Positions 1 to 8,181 of a stretch of 64,000 nt of DNA are shown piece after piece; the stretch's first letter is position 1; every line of letters starts with the position of its first letter. Both the position numbers and the translations under genes were made by a program. A model generated the notes under the pieces. That model made no database searches, had not been told where the DNA came from, and saw nothing but the letters and a program-made list of their open reading frames with translations. The stretch is taken from the NCBI RefSeq assembly GCF_041432775.1, contig NZ_JAPWAG010000005.1, positions 74,611 to 138,610 on the forward strand, given 5' to 3'. Source of the stretch: Pauljensenia sp902373545. Lineage in GTDB: Bacteria > Actinomycetota > Actinomycetes > Actinomycetales > Actinomycetaceae.

Positions 1-156
1 GCGTGGGCCGCTCGCATGGGCGTGGATGCGTCGGAGGTTGGCGCGATGGTCGCGTTCCTGGCGGGCCCGTCGCACTACACGCTCGAGGCCCTCGAGGAGA
101 TGCTGGGGAGTGCCGAGCAGTCGCTGGACGAGGCCGTGAAGGGGGCGCTGAGCTGA
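1..156 (+). CDS. C-terminal end of an unidentified protein (partial)
   Basis: Frame 1 is open from the first base of the window to a TGA at 154-156 and gives the last 51 residues of a protein that begins outside the window. Third codon positions are strongly G/C, as in the real genes nearby, and the two overlapping frames look less gene-like. The tail is acidic and helical, ending in EAVKGALS, with a hydrophobic stretch reading VGAMVAFLAGP. I do not recognise the family. Confidence 0.6.
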   Translation, partial: AWAARMGVDASEVGAMVAFLAGPSHYTLEALEEMLGSAEQSLDEAVKGALS

Positions 157-217
157 CGGCGACGCAGCCGCCATGTCCGAGCGGAGGCAACACCCCGATT
201 GTCGTTGGGGCAACGCG

Positions 218-514
218 CTACAGGGATGTACGCCGGTCCTTCTCGATCACGGATGCCCAGTGAGAGTCACCCGCCTGAGCGTCACTCGATGTTTTCGAGA
301 TAGCACCGGACATCTGGTCGCACCACTTGTGCATGGTATCGCGGCGTCTCTTGGCGCCTGATTCGAGCTTGCTATAGCCGGAGTTGACGACCAAGAACCC
401 CCAGTTGATGGCGCCCGACGGGAGAGTGATCTCGTCGACGGTTCCACGCAGGGTGTCGTGCCTGTCTTTGAGCCGAGTCATCTCTGCGGGGTCGCAGGCG
501 AAGGATGCTGTCAT
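218..514 (-). CDS. WXG100-like small helical protein, 98 aa (paralogue A)
   Basis: Small soluble protein that begins MTASFACDPAEM and ends DRRTSL. It has two predicted helical halves around a central NWGF turn, a layout like WXG100/ESAT-6 family partners of type VII secretion. A second protein of exactly 98 residues at 9750-10046 shares the FACD start, a WGF turn, a (H/E)W-C-(D/T)-(Q/R)-MS block and the end D-R-TSL, so the two are paralogues. Its ATG overlaps the stop of the upstream lipoprotein gene by four bases (ATGA), so the two are translationally coupled. The role as secreted partner or chaperone is inferred from fold and neighbours; no database match was possible. Confidence 0.72.
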   Translation of the reverse strand: MTASFACDPAEMTRLKDRHDTLRGTVDEITLPSGAINWGFLVVNSGYSKLESGAKRRRDTMHKWCDQMSGAISKTSSDAQAGDSHWASVIEKDRRTSL

Positions 515-996
515 GACTGGCGTTCCTCCTCGTCATCGGGGCGGAAGTAGAGGTTGTTGTCGGCGGCGTATTGGCGTGCGGTGTCCATGAGCTGGGGGTC
601 TTGTTCGAAGCACACCACGGGATCCGGCCAGCGCTTGCCGTGGGCGGGAGGCTCCATACCGATGAGCGTGAAGGTCCCGACCTTCTCGAGGGTCGCGCTC
701 TCTCCCAGCTTCAGTGTCGCATTCAGGTTGGGTGGCGCATTATCTCCGCCGACCCAATAGACAAGAATATCTGCTTCGGGGGTTCCATCAACGACTTGAG
801 CGTCGGTTGAAAAGACTCTGAGATAGGGGAAGGAATCGATGAGCGGGTAGAGAATTGCCGTTCGAAGAGTGTAGATCGTGCCTGTGCATTGTTCCATGTT
901 CTGTCCTTGTTCTCTGCCGGCGCATGCGCCAACGATGCTCACGGCTAAGACAGCCGTGCTTATCAAGGCAGCTGCGTGTCGGATCAGCTGTTTCAT
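511..996 (-). CDS. Predicted lipoprotein, 161 aa (paralogue A)
   Basis: The N-terminus MKQLIRHAAALISTAVLAV is a classic signal peptide and is followed by a VGAC lipobox, so the mature protein should start at a lipid-modified cysteine on the outer face of the membrane. The rest is a compact beta-rich domain with the shared blocks LGESATLEKVGTFTLI and CFEQDPQLMDTARQYAADN. The same blocks recur in the genes at 8182-8664 and 10043-10432, so this is a three-member family in the window. It is followed in coupled fashion by the WXG-like gene at 218-514. Function is unknown. A membrane-anchored partner or immunity protein for a type VII secreted effector is one possibility, based only on context. Confidence 0.75.
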   Translation of the reverse strand: MKQLIRHAAALISTAVLAVSIVGACAGREQGQNMEQCTGTIYTLRTAILYPLIDSFPYLRVFSTDAQVVDGTPEADILVYWVGGDNAPPNLNATLKLGESATLEKVGTFTLIGMEPPAHGKRWPDPVVCFEQDPQLMDTARQYAADNNLYFRPDDEEERQS

Positions 997-1354
997 GAGG
1001 TGTCTCCAATCGCTGGGTATGGGGTGTACGAATAAACGTTCGAGGAGGGCGTGCGACTGCGGTCCCGTAGAGGGGGCGATCCGCTACCGGCAGGGGGCCA
1101 GCCGGTCGTGCTGGTGAGTCTGCCTTGATTCGCGGGCGTGATCCACTGTTAGCGGTCGTCTCGGCGATGTTGATCCCCTTCTTGACGTCTTTGAGTAAGT
1201 CCGCGCGCACAGGAGTGGCCGCGACGCAGCTGGGTGACTGCCTACGCGAACCCCTCATATGTTGGACGTTACATTGATGCTAATTGTCTCGGCTTCGTGT
1301 CGTGAGGTCGCTTCGTCTCGTGGGATGGTGCGACCTGCTTGGGAGTGTCAAGCG

Positions 1355-1377
1355 GGGGCGGGCTAGCGCCCCTTTTT
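1355..1377 (+). terminator. Orphan terminator-like hairpin
   Basis: A six-pair stem (GGGGCG with CGCCCC) with a six-base loop is followed directly by TTTTT. It points rightwards but no rightward gene ends nearby: the last one stops at 156. It could end a small RNA or a leader transcript. Confidence 0.5.
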
Positions 1378-1425
1378 ATGCGATTTTTTGCGTGACATCT
1401 ACCGAGGATTTCCACGATTCCAATT

Positions 1426-1437
1426 GTTAGCGCTATC
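1426..1437. promoter_or_regulatory. LacI-type operator (imperfect) upstream of sugar importer
   Basis: GTTAGCGCTATC is one base away from the perfect palindrome core GTTAGCGCTAAC found at 2984-2995 in the same operon. LacI/GalR-family regulators bind sites of this form with a central CG step. It lies about 220 bases before the binding-protein start. Confidence 0.55.
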
Positions 1438-1660
1438 ATTCGTGCAATCTTGGTGTTTGACGTTCGTTAAGGTTATTAAATAAGCGTTGGTGTTAAACTG
1501 AAATTTCCCCTAGCCTTACCCCTGATGCGCTGGTAGCCTTGTCCTGTCAATTTCAATGATGAGTGATGGTACGTCAGAAACTGTCTGCCGTTGTGCGCTA
1601 CAGAGAGGCAGCGCATGTCGGTTGTCAGCGCCTCGTGCCTCTAGTAGGAAGGAGCGCACG

Positions 1661-2911
1661 ATGCGCCCCACTAACTCCAAGTTCCTCGCACTCGGTGCCA
1701 CTGCCTCGGCCCTGGCGCTCCTCGCAGGCGCGTGCGCCTCGGGAGGCGGATCGACCAGCGGATCCGGTGGCGACCAGGTCCACCAGATGTACACCTGGGT
1801 CTCGACGGAAAACGACCGCGCTCAGTGGCAGTCCTTCGTGGATGCTGCCAAGGAGGCGAATCCGGACTTCACGCTGACCTTCGATGGTCCCTCCTTCAAT
1901 GACTACTGGACCAAGGTCAAGACGCGCATGGTCGCCGGTGATGCGCCCTGCATCCTGACCACGCAGGCGGCTCGCGCCCAGGAGCTGTCCGGGGTTCTCG
2001 AGCCTCTCGACTCTTACATGGAGTCGGCGGGCATTAAGGCCTCTGACTACAACGCTGCGATGATGCAGGGCATGACGGTCGATGGCAAGGTTCTGGCCCT
2101 GCCCTACGACGCCGAGCCCGACGTCCTGTACTACAACCGTGAGATGTTCGAGCAGGCTGGACTGAGCATGCCCACCACCTCCTACACGACCGAGCAGTTC
2201 CTGTCGGACGCCAAGGCCCTGACTGGCGACGGCAAGTACGGCATCGCCGTCAAGCCGCTCCTCCTGGGCAACGCGGCCGGCGACTTCGGTATCGCCTTCG
2301 GCGGTCAGGTCTCCGCGGACGGCAAGAACACCCTGACGGATCCCAAGTTCGTTGAGGGCGTCCAGTTCGCCTTCGACCTGGTCCACAAGGAGCAGGTCGC
2401 GGTCGCTCCCAACGCTGCCGACAACGATGGCCCCGCGCAGACCGCCTTCACCTCCGGCACGGCCGCGATGATCGTGGACGGTCCGTGGATGTACGGTTCC
2501 TTCGAGAAGGAGCTGGGCGATAAGCTCGGTGTTGCGGTGCTGCCGACCCCGACGGGTCAGCCTCGCGCGGTCATCCAGGGCTCGGGCTTTGGCATCTCCA
2601 AGTCCTGCCCCGACAAGCAGGCTGCCTTCGATGTTCTCAAGCAGCTGGTGACCCCCGAGGTCATTGGTTCGGTCGCCGACAAGCAGGGCACCGTTCCTTC
2701 GGTCGAGTCCGCGATGGACAAGTGGGCTGCGAACAAGCCTGAAGACAGCGCCGAGGCCGTCAATGTCCTCCTCGAGAACGGCACCCCGCTGGTGACGACC
2801 ACGACGTGGAACCAGATCAACACGTCGTTCCAGCAGTACTCGCCTGAGGGCTTCCGCGGCACGAAGACCGCCCAGGAGATCCTCTCCGACCTGCAGAACT
2901 CCGCCGGCTGA
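1661..2911 (+). CDS. Sugar ABC transporter substrate-binding lipoprotein
   Basis: Extracellular solute-binding protein of family 1 (416 aa). The start at 1661 is chosen because AAGGAG sits six bases before it and because it gives a clean lipoprotein signal (MRPTNSKFLALGATASALA, then LLAGAC, with Cys at residue 25). The mature domain has typical features of carbohydrate-binding members: an early DYWTKVKTRMVAGDAPC segment, YDAEPDVLYYNREMFEQAGL, and a late FTSGTAAMIVDGPWMYG block. Two permeases and an alpha-L-fucosidase follow in the same direction, so the ligand is probably a fucosylated oligosaccharide or a similar glycan fragment. No ATPase gene is present; such importers usually share an MsmK-type ATPase encoded elsewhere. 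A 16-pair hairpin just after the stop may keep this gene more highly expressed than the permeases. Confidence 0.92.
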   Translation: MRPTNSKFLALGATASALALLAGACASGGGSTSGSGGDQVHQMYTWVSTENDRAQWQSFVDAAKEANPDFTLTFDGPSFNDYWTKVKTRMVAGDAPCILTTQAARAQELSGVLEPLDSYMESAGIKASDYNAAMMQGMTVDGKVLALPYDAEPDVLYYNREMFEQAGLSMPTTSYTTEQFLSDAKALTGDGKYGIAVKPLLLGNAAGDFGIAFGGQVSADGKNTLTDPKFVEGVQFAFDLVHKEQVAVAPNAADNDGPAQTAFTSGTAAMIVDGPWMYGSFEKELGDKLGVAVLPTPTGQPRAVIQGSGFGISKSCPDKQAAFDVLKQLVTPEVIGSVADKQGTVPSVESAMDKWAANKPEDSAEAVNVLLENGTPLVTTTTWNQINTSFQQYSPEGFRGTKTAQEILSDLQNSAG

Positions 2912-2923
2912 GTCCGGTTCATC

Positions 2924-2970
2924 ATCGACGAGGCCGGGGTGGCCTGCTCGGGTTCCCCGGCCTCGTCGAT
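2924..2970 (+). terminator. Intra-operon hairpin after binding-protein gene
   Basis: A perfect 16-base inverted repeat (arms 2924-2939 and 2955-2970, containing GACGAGGCCGGGG) has a 15-base loop and no T run. Placed between the binding protein and the permeases, it probably acts as a partial terminator or an mRNA 3' stabiliser. The same stem sequence recurs in hairpins near 39160, 44740 and 53330. Confidence 0.65.
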
Positions 2971-2980
2971 TCAATCCATA

Positions 2981-2998
2981 GTCGTTAGCGCTAACGAC
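2981..2998. promoter_or_regulatory. LacI-type operator, perfect 18-bp palindrome
   Basis: GTCGTTAGCGCTAACGAC is a perfect palindrome with the central CG typical of LacI/GalR-family operators. It lies between the binding-protein gene and the first permease gene. With the imperfect copy at 1426 it could allow looping over the binding-protein gene. No LacI-family gene is in the window, so the regulator lies elsewhere. Confidence 0.75.
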
Positions 2999-3059
2999 GT
3001 TGTTTGGTGCTAACACAAGGATTCACTTTGTTTCCCGTGACGGAAAGGTGACACTGCTG

Positions 3060-4025
3060 ATGAGCGTTGACACTGTGAAACCCGGCCGCGAGGCGGATCC
3101 GGGTGAGGCCAAGGCCTCCAAGCGCGCACAGAAGGTGCGCGACGAGGGCAGGCGCGGCGACGGCGTGCGCGCCCTCATCTATCTGGCCCCCGGCATGACC
3201 GGGTTCCTGCTGTTCATTGTCCTTCCCCTGATCGCGTCCCTCGTGATCTCATTCTTCGACTGGTCCCTCTTCGGGGGAGGCCGCTTCATCGGAATCGAGA
3301 ACTACAAGCGCATGCTCTCGGGCGCAGACCCCGCCTTCTGGACGGTCATGCGCAATACCGTCGTGTTCGCCGCGTCCTACACGGCGCTGAACCTCGTGAT
3401 TTCTATTGGCCTGAGCTACTGGCTCCAGCGCGTGCCCGAGTGGCTGAGCCGCATCCTGCGCGTCATTTTCTTCATCCCCGTCGTCACCCCGATGGTCGGG
3501 AACGCGCTCATCTGGAGGCTCCTGCTCTCCGATCACGGCGTGGTCAACTCCGCCCTCGGCGTCTTCGGGATCGAGCACATTCCCTTCCTCAACAACCCGA
3601 CGCTGGCGATGTGTTCCCTGCTGATGATGAGCCTGTGGCAGGGCCTGGGTTACAACATCGTCGTCCTGACGGCTGGCTTGAATGGCCTGAACACCTCGGT
3701 GCTCGAGGCCGCCACGATCGACGGCTGCAATGGCGTCCAGCGCTTCTTCAAGGTCGTCTTCCCGATGATTTCCCCGACCGTCTTCTTCTGCACGGTCATG
3801 ACGGTCATCGGAGCCTTCAAGGTCTTCGCGCAGCCCTACTTCCTGACTCTCGGCGGCCCGGGTGAAGCGACCAACACGATCGTGCTGTCCCTGTACCGCA
3901 ACGGTTTCTCTTTTGACAAGCTCGGCTACGCGTCCGCGATGGCGTGGGTGCTCTTCGTGATCGTTATGACGGTGACGGCCCTGCAGTTCGCTGGCCAGAA
4001 GAAGTGGGTGAATTACGATGCATAA
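3060..4025 (+). CDS. Sugar ABC transporter permease (MalF/UgpA type)
   Basis: Integral membrane permease of the carbohydrate uptake family 1 (321 aa). A charged cytoplasmic N-terminus of about 40 residues is followed by six predicted membrane segments, starting at LIYLAPGMTGFLLFIVLPLI. The EAA loop that contacts the ATPase reads LEAATIDGCNGVQRFFKVVFP. The ATG at 3060 follows GGAAAGG at 3042-3048; in-frame GTG (3048) and TTG (3000) codons upstream are less likely. It overlaps the second permease gene by eight bases, so the two form a coupled heterodimeric channel. An operator palindrome lies 62 bases before the start. Confidence 0.92.
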   Translation: MSVDTVKPGREADPGEAKASKRAQKVRDEGRRGDGVRALIYLAPGMTGFLLFIVLPLIASLVISFFDWSLFGGGRFIGIENYKRMLSGADPAFWTVMRNTVVFAASYTALNLVISIGLSYWLQRVPEWLSRILRVIFFIPVVTPMVGNALIWRLLLSDHGVVNSALGVFGIEHIPFLNNPTLAMCSLLMMSLWQGLGYNIVVLTAGLNGLNTSVLEAATIDGCNGVQRFFKVVFPMISPTVFFCTVMTVIGAFKVFAQPYFLTLGGPGEATNTIVLSLYRNGFSFDKLGYASAMAWVLFVIVMTVTALQFAGQKKWVNYDA

Positions 4026-4842
4026 CAAGAAGCGTCTTTCGACGATCGTTTCGGTCGTTCTGCTCAGTCTGATCGCTATCGGTTTCCTGTTCCCCTTCGT
4101 GTGGATGGTTGCGACTTCCCTGAAGCCCACGACCGAGGTCTTCACCTTGAGCCCGTCGGGCAGCCGAGTCGCCTGGGATAACTATCCCTCGGCTCTGAAC
4201 TCGATTCCCTTCGGCCGGGTCGTCCTCAACTCGTTCATTGTGTCGCTGGCCGGCGCGGCCCTGGTGGTCGTCGTGTCGGTCCTGTCGGCCTACGCGTTCG
4301 CGCGTCTGCGCTTCAAGGGCCGCGAGCACCTCTTCATGCTGTTCCTGGGCACGCTCGTCCTGCCCCAGGAAGTCCTCGTGATCCCCCTGTACATCGGCAT
4401 GCAGCGCATGGGCCTCGTGAACTCCTACTTCGCCCTCATCGTGCCCTTCGCGTTCGGCGCGTTCGGCGCGTTCCTGATCCGTCAGTTCCTCATGTCCCTG
4501 CCCCTCGAGTTCGAGGAAGCAGCCCGCATCGACGGGTGTAGCGACTGGCAGATCCTGACGAAGATCCTGCTGCCCCTGCTCAAGGCGCCGATCACGGTTG
4601 TTGGCGTGTTCGCGTTTATTGACTACTGGTCCGCGTTCCTGTGGCCCCTCATCGTGGTCAACGATTCGACGCTGGCGACGATCCCGCTGGGCCTGCAGAT
4701 GTTCTCGGGTGAGCGCGGCACCGACTGGGGCCCGCTGATGGCGGCGGTGACGATGACGACGATCCCGTCGATCTTGCTGGTCGTGTTCCTGCAGAAGCAG
4801 CTGGAAAAGGGCGTCACCCTGGGCGCCTTCGGGGGACGGTGA
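4018..4842 (+). CDS. Sugar ABC transporter permease (MalG/UgpE type)
   Basis: Second permease subunit (274 aa). It has the N-terminal membrane segment typical of MalG-type subunits, the conserved PFVWMVATSLKPTTEVF stretch that follows it, and the EAA loop FEEAARIDGCSDWQILTKILLP. It starts inside the end of the previous permease gene (8-base overlap) and its TGA overlaps the ATG of the fucosidase gene. The gene set binding protein, permease, permease, glycosidase is a standard import-and-cleave operon. Confidence 0.92.
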   Translation: MHNKKRLSTIVSVVLLSLIAIGFLFPFVWMVATSLKPTTEVFTLSPSGSRVAWDNYPSALNSIPFGRVVLNSFIVSLAGAALVVVVSVLSAYAFARLRFKGREHLFMLFLGTLVLPQEVLVIPLYIGMQRMGLVNSYFALIVPFAFGAFGAFLIRQFLMSLPLEFEEAARIDGCSDWQILTKILLPLLKAPITVVGVFAFIDYWSAFLWPLIVVNDSTLATIPLGLQMFSGERGTDWGPLMAAVTMTTIPSILLVVFLQKQLEKGVTLGAFGGR

Positions 4843-6239
4843 TGAGCGTGGAACATCGTGAAACGATCGACGAGTCCGCCCGCTGGGGCGCCCTGGCGCG
4901 CCCGACCCCGCAGTGGTTCGAGGACGCCCCCCTGGGCATCTTCGTCCACTGGGGTCCCTACTCGGTGCCCGCGTGGGCCGAGGACCACGGGGAGCTGGGT
5001 GTCGAGGAGGACTGGGAGGCCTGGTTCACCCACAATTCCTACGCTGAGTGGTACTTCAACACGATTCGTATTCCGGGTTCCCCGGCCGCGCAGCGCCACA
5101 AGGACCTGTACGGGTCGGCTTCGTACGACGCGTTCCTGGACGCGTGGGACCCCGACGCGTGGGATCCGGCCGAGTGGATGCGCCTGTTCCACCGGGCGGG
5201 CGCCGGATACGCGGTGCTGACGACGAAGCACCACGACGGCGTGACGCTGTGGGACGCTCCCGAGACGGGCACGCGCAACACCGTGCGCCGAGGTCCGTGC
5301 ACCGATCTCGTGGCCGGCTTCGCGGATGCCGCGCGCAACGAGGGCCTGCGGGTTGGCCTGTACTACTCGGGCGGCCTGGACTGGCACTACCGTCCCCACC
5401 GCCCGATCCTGTCCGAGGATGACTGCAAGGATCTGTGCCGCCCCAAGGATGCGGACTACGCGCGCTACTGCTTCGTGCACGTGCGCGACCTGATCGACCG
5501 CTACGCCCCCGACGTCGTGTGGAACGACATCGATTGGCCAGACGAGGGGAAGAACTTCGGCCCCTACGGCCTGGGCACGCTCTTCGAGTACTTCTACGCG
5601 GCTCGCCCCGAGGGGGTCACGAACGACCGCTACGGCGGCGTTCACGCGGACTACCTGACCAGCGAATACCAGCACATGGGTGACTCGGAGACGAGCGGCA
5701 AGCCGTGGGAGAACTGCCGCGGTGTTGGCCTGTCGTTTGGCTACAACCGCGCAGAAGGTGAGCACCAGTACCTGAGTGGTGCTGGAGCGGTTCGCCACCT
5801 GGTGGACGTCGTCTCGCGTGGGGGCCGCCTCCTGCTCAACGTGGGCCCGAAGGCCGATGGCACGATCCCGCGCGAGCAGCGCGAGTGCCTGGAGGGCCTG
5901 GGGGCCTGGAACGACCTGTACGGATCGGAGCTGCGCGGCGTGCGGCCGCTGTCGGCCGCCGAAGTCGGCGCGCTCAGTGCTCACATGCGCGATGGCCAGG
6001 ACGAGGCCTGGGTGCGTCTTCTGCCTCACGGCGACCATCTGGCCGTGGTGGCGGATGCCTCCGTGTCAGCAGTGTCGGGTCTGCCGCAGGGCTTCGACTA
6101 CTCGCGCGCTACGTGCGCGACGCGGGGAGCCCTATGTTCCTGGGACGGTCAGCGGCTGGTCGTTGAAGCCGGTGACAATCCTCCGCGCGATGCTCGCGGG
6201 GATGCGCTTCCGCTTGTCGTCACCGCTCCTCGGGCGTGA
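4842..6239 (+). CDS. Alpha-L-fucosidase, glycoside hydrolase family 29
   Basis: Predicted cytoplasmic exo-fucosidase (465 aa) with no signal peptide. Typical GH29 motifs are present: GIFVHWGPYSVPAW near the N-terminus, the NSYAEWYFN stretch, AGYAVLTTKHHDGVTLWD, and VVWNDIDWP, whose aspartate at about residue 229 matches the catalytic nucleophile of the family. GRLLLNVGPKADGTIP closes the barrel. The ATG at 4842 overlaps the permease stop and has GGGGGA upstream; a GTG one codon earlier is an alternative. Being cytoplasmic and coupled to an importer, it should release fucose from imported fuco-oligosaccharides, perhaps from host mucin or milk glycans. No fucose-degradation genes are adjacent. 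The acid/base residue could not be placed by eye. Confidence 0.9.
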   Translation: MSVEHRETIDESARWGALARPTPQWFEDAPLGIFVHWGPYSVPAWAEDHGELGVEEDWEAWFTHNSYAEWYFNTIRIPGSPAAQRHKDLYGSASYDAFLDAWDPDAWDPAEWMRLFHRAGAGYAVLTTKHHDGVTLWDAPETGTRNTVRRGPCTDLVAGFADAARNEGLRVGLYYSGGLDWHYRPHRPILSEDDCKDLCRPKDADYARYCFVHVRDLIDRYAPDVVWNDIDWPDEGKNFGPYGLGTLFEYFYAARPEGVTNDRYGGVHADYLTSEYQHMGDSETSGKPWENCRGVGLSFGYNRAEGEHQYLSGAGAVRHLVDVVSRGGRLLLNVGPKADGTIPREQRECLEGLGAWNDLYGSELRGVRPLSAAEVGALSAHMRDGQDEAWVRLLPHGDHLAVVADASVSAVSGLPQGFDYSRATCATRGALCSWDGQRLVVEAGDNPPRDARGDALPLVVTAPRA

Positions 6240-6245
6240 GACGAG

Positions 6246-6284
6246 GTTGTCGGTGCGGGCATTGCCCGCGCCGACAACTTTTTT
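6246..6284 (+). terminator. Strong terminator of the fucoside operon
   Basis: Fifteen-base arms (6246-6260 and 6264-6278, one G-T wobble) around a three-base loop are followed by six T residues. It ends the operon that starts at 1661. Confidence 0.92.
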
Positions 6285-6455
6285 ATACGAGCAGCGGTAC
6301 AGTCGCCACGATCGTCGTCGCGATGGCGGGTGGGATAGGTGAGAACTCCCGTGCGAGGCGAGTAATATCGCAGAGAAAACGCGCTAACGAGACGGAAGTG
6401 ACAGAGGCTCACTGTACGATAGTGACATCGATATGTGAGTGGGAGGAGGAACGTC

Positions 6456-7589
6456 ATGAGCGCGCGAGTCGCCGTCAGCCAGCCAGTGCTTTCGTGGGCC
6501 CTCCAGCGCTCTGAGCGTACCTTCGAGGAAGCGCTGATGAAGTTCCCAAAACTTGGGGACTGGATGGACGGAAGCAGTCAGCCGACTCTTCATGATCTCG
6601 AAAAATTTGCGGCTTATACCCACACGTCTCTCGGTGCGCTCGTCATGCCTGAACCGCCCGATGAGACACTGCCTATCGCCGACATGCGTACCCATGAGAG
6701 TGCTGCTATCGAGCGGCCCTCTGGGAATCTTCTCGATACTATCAACCGTTATCAGCAATTCCAGGACTGGTACCACGATTACGCCCGTGAACAGGGAGCG
6801 GAAAAACTTCCGTTCCTAGGGTCAGCAAGCGTTCAGGATGCCCCGCGGGCAGTTGCTCGCCGTGTGCGTTCTCTCCTGCACCTTGATCATGTGTCGGCGA
6901 CCGGAACCCAGCAATGGCGCCACGATATCGTCGCAGCGCTTGAAGATGCAGGTGTGCTTGTCATGAGGAGCGGTGTCGTCGGTGCGAGCAACACGAGGAA
7001 GCTCTCTACGCGGGAGTTCCGAGGATTTAGCCTCTACGACGACATTGCTCCCTTGATCTTCGTCAACGTCGCTGACGAACCGTATAGCGCACAGAACTTC
7101 ACCCTCCTGCACGAGTTTGCTCACCTGCTTCTGGGCCACAGTGCGTTGTCTGGGGGCGACCGGTTGCTTGGTGGAACCGGTGAAGAGTCATGGTGTAATC
7201 GTGTCGCTGCATGTGTGTTGCTGCCTGACGAGACGCTGACGGCTTTCGACGAAGCGATAACTGTGCTGGATTACCGTGCGGTTGCGCGTCGCTTTGGCGT
7301 GTCCGCCGAGGTTGCACTCCACAGACTGCACGGAGTTCAGCGGATTGGTGACGAGCATTACCACGAGCTTCTCGAGGCGGTGCGCGCTGACTACGGTGAC
7401 GAAAAGCGTCGCAATGGCGGCGGTAACTATTACAACACCCTCACCGCGCGTCTTGGGCGTTCATTTGCGACCGCGATTGTTACATCCACCCTGGAGGGGC
7501 GTACAGGATTCACGGAAAGTTTCCGTATGATCGGCACGCACAAGAGGGAAGTGTTCGACGAACTGGCGAGACATCTCCAGGTGGTGTGA
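6456..7589 (+). CDS. ImmA/IrrE-family metallo-endopeptidase
   Basis: Protein of 377 residues with a zinc-protease motif LLHEFAHLLLGH (HEFAH at residues 219-223), the hallmark of ImmA/IrrE (COG2856) peptidases that cleave repressors or antitoxins. The N-terminal 60 residues resemble a divergent helix-turn-helix head (SWALQRSERTFEEALMKFP). The start at 6456 has GGGAGGAGG at 6441-6449; a GTG at 6435 would place the site inside the gene. Three bases separate it from the following PIN-domain gene, and such two-gene pairs with DUF4411 are known in many genomes as toxin-antitoxin-like units. Codon use is less G/C-biased than in the neighbours, which suggests recent acquisition. Confidence 0.85.
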   Translation: MSARVAVSQPVLSWALQRSERTFEEALMKFPKLGDWMDGSSQPTLHDLEKFAAYTHTSLGALVMPEPPDETLPIADMRTHESAAIERPSGNLLDTINRYQQFQDWYHDYAREQGAEKLPFLGSASVQDAPRAVARRVRSLLHLDHVSATGTQQWRHDIVAALEDAGVLVMRSGVVGASNTRKLSTREFRGFSLYDDIAPLIFVNVADEPYSAQNFTLLHEFAHLLLGHSALSGGDRLLGGTGEESWCNRVAACVLLPDETLTAFDEAITVLDYRAVARRFGVSAEVALHRLHGVQRIGDEHYHELLEAVRADYGDEKRRNGGGNYYNTLTARLGRSFATAIVTSTLEGRTGFTESFRMIGTHKREVFDELARHLQVV

Positions 7590-7592
7590 GAG

Positions 7593-8075
7593 ATGTACGT
7601 CCTGGACACGAACGTCTTCATCGATGCGGCAAATGCGTACTATGCGTTCGATCTGGCCCCCGGATATTGGGACTTTCTCGTCCGGCTATTCGTCTCTCAA
7701 CACGCCGTGAGTATCAAGTCGGTGTACGACGAACTGGGTGACGCGGGCGACGGTGATCCTCTCAAGGACTGGGCGAAGCAGCATAAGCAACACTTTATCG
7801 CTCCCGACTTGCGTGTGGTGGCCTGCTACCAGCAGGTCATGGCGTGGGCAAAAGACAACTATGAGCCGTCGGCAGTCAGCGAGTTTCAACGCGTTGCGGA
7901 CTCCTGGATCGTTGCGCACGCACTGGCAAACGGGTGGGTGGTCGTCACGCATGAAAAGTCGGCACCTAGGTCGAAGAGACGGATCAAGATTCCGGATGCA
8001 TGTGCCGCGCTTGGGGTGGAGTGTCTCAATCCCTTCATGATGCTTCGCCAGCGAGGAATGAGCCTCGCCCTCTAG
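7593..8075 (+). CDS. DUF4411 PIN-domain protein (probable toxin ribonuclease)
   Basis: 160 residues starting MYVLDTNVFIDA, the first acidic motif of PIN-domain nucleases. Further acidic candidates are the SVYDELGD stretch and FQRVADSWIVAHAL, with VVTHEKS near the end. Length and layout match the DUF4411 family, usually found beside an ImmA/IrrE-type protein as here. The likely role is a metal-dependent RNA-cutting toxin held in check by the upstream partner. Target and in vivo activity cannot be seen in the sequence. Confidence 0.82.
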   Translation: MYVLDTNVFIDAANAYYAFDLAPGYWDFLVRLFVSQHAVSIKSVYDELGDAGDGDPLKDWAKQHKQHFIAPDLRVVACYQQVMAWAKDNYEPSAVSEFQRVADSWIVAHALANGWVVVTHEKSAPRSKRRIKIPDACAALGVECLNPFMMLRQRGMSLAL

Positions 8076-8181
8076 TTGCGTCAACACGCAGGAGTGTCCA
8101 CCACTCCCGGCGTGGGGGTGACCTCCCTATGCGAGCATCGTCACGATGGTATCCAGAACTCATCGAGGTCGATGAAAGCCC

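Larger units (their letters stand above)
997..1660. other. 664-bp non-coding stretch upstream of the fucoside importer
   Basis: No reading frame here has convincing codon use. The right half is much more A/T-rich than the window average and holds a stand-alone terminator-like hairpin (1355-1377), a LacI-type half-palindrome (1426-1437) and probably the promoter of the sugar importer operon, for example a TTGACG box near 1458. Nothing recognisable is seen in 997-1350 beyond the promoter region of the leftward lipoprotein gene. Confidence 0.6.

Noticed and set aside
1625..3016. A 463-residue minus-strand frame opposite the sugar-binding protein gene
   Set aside because: Arg/Leu/Gly-rich shadow of a gene with signal peptide, ribosome site and operon context.
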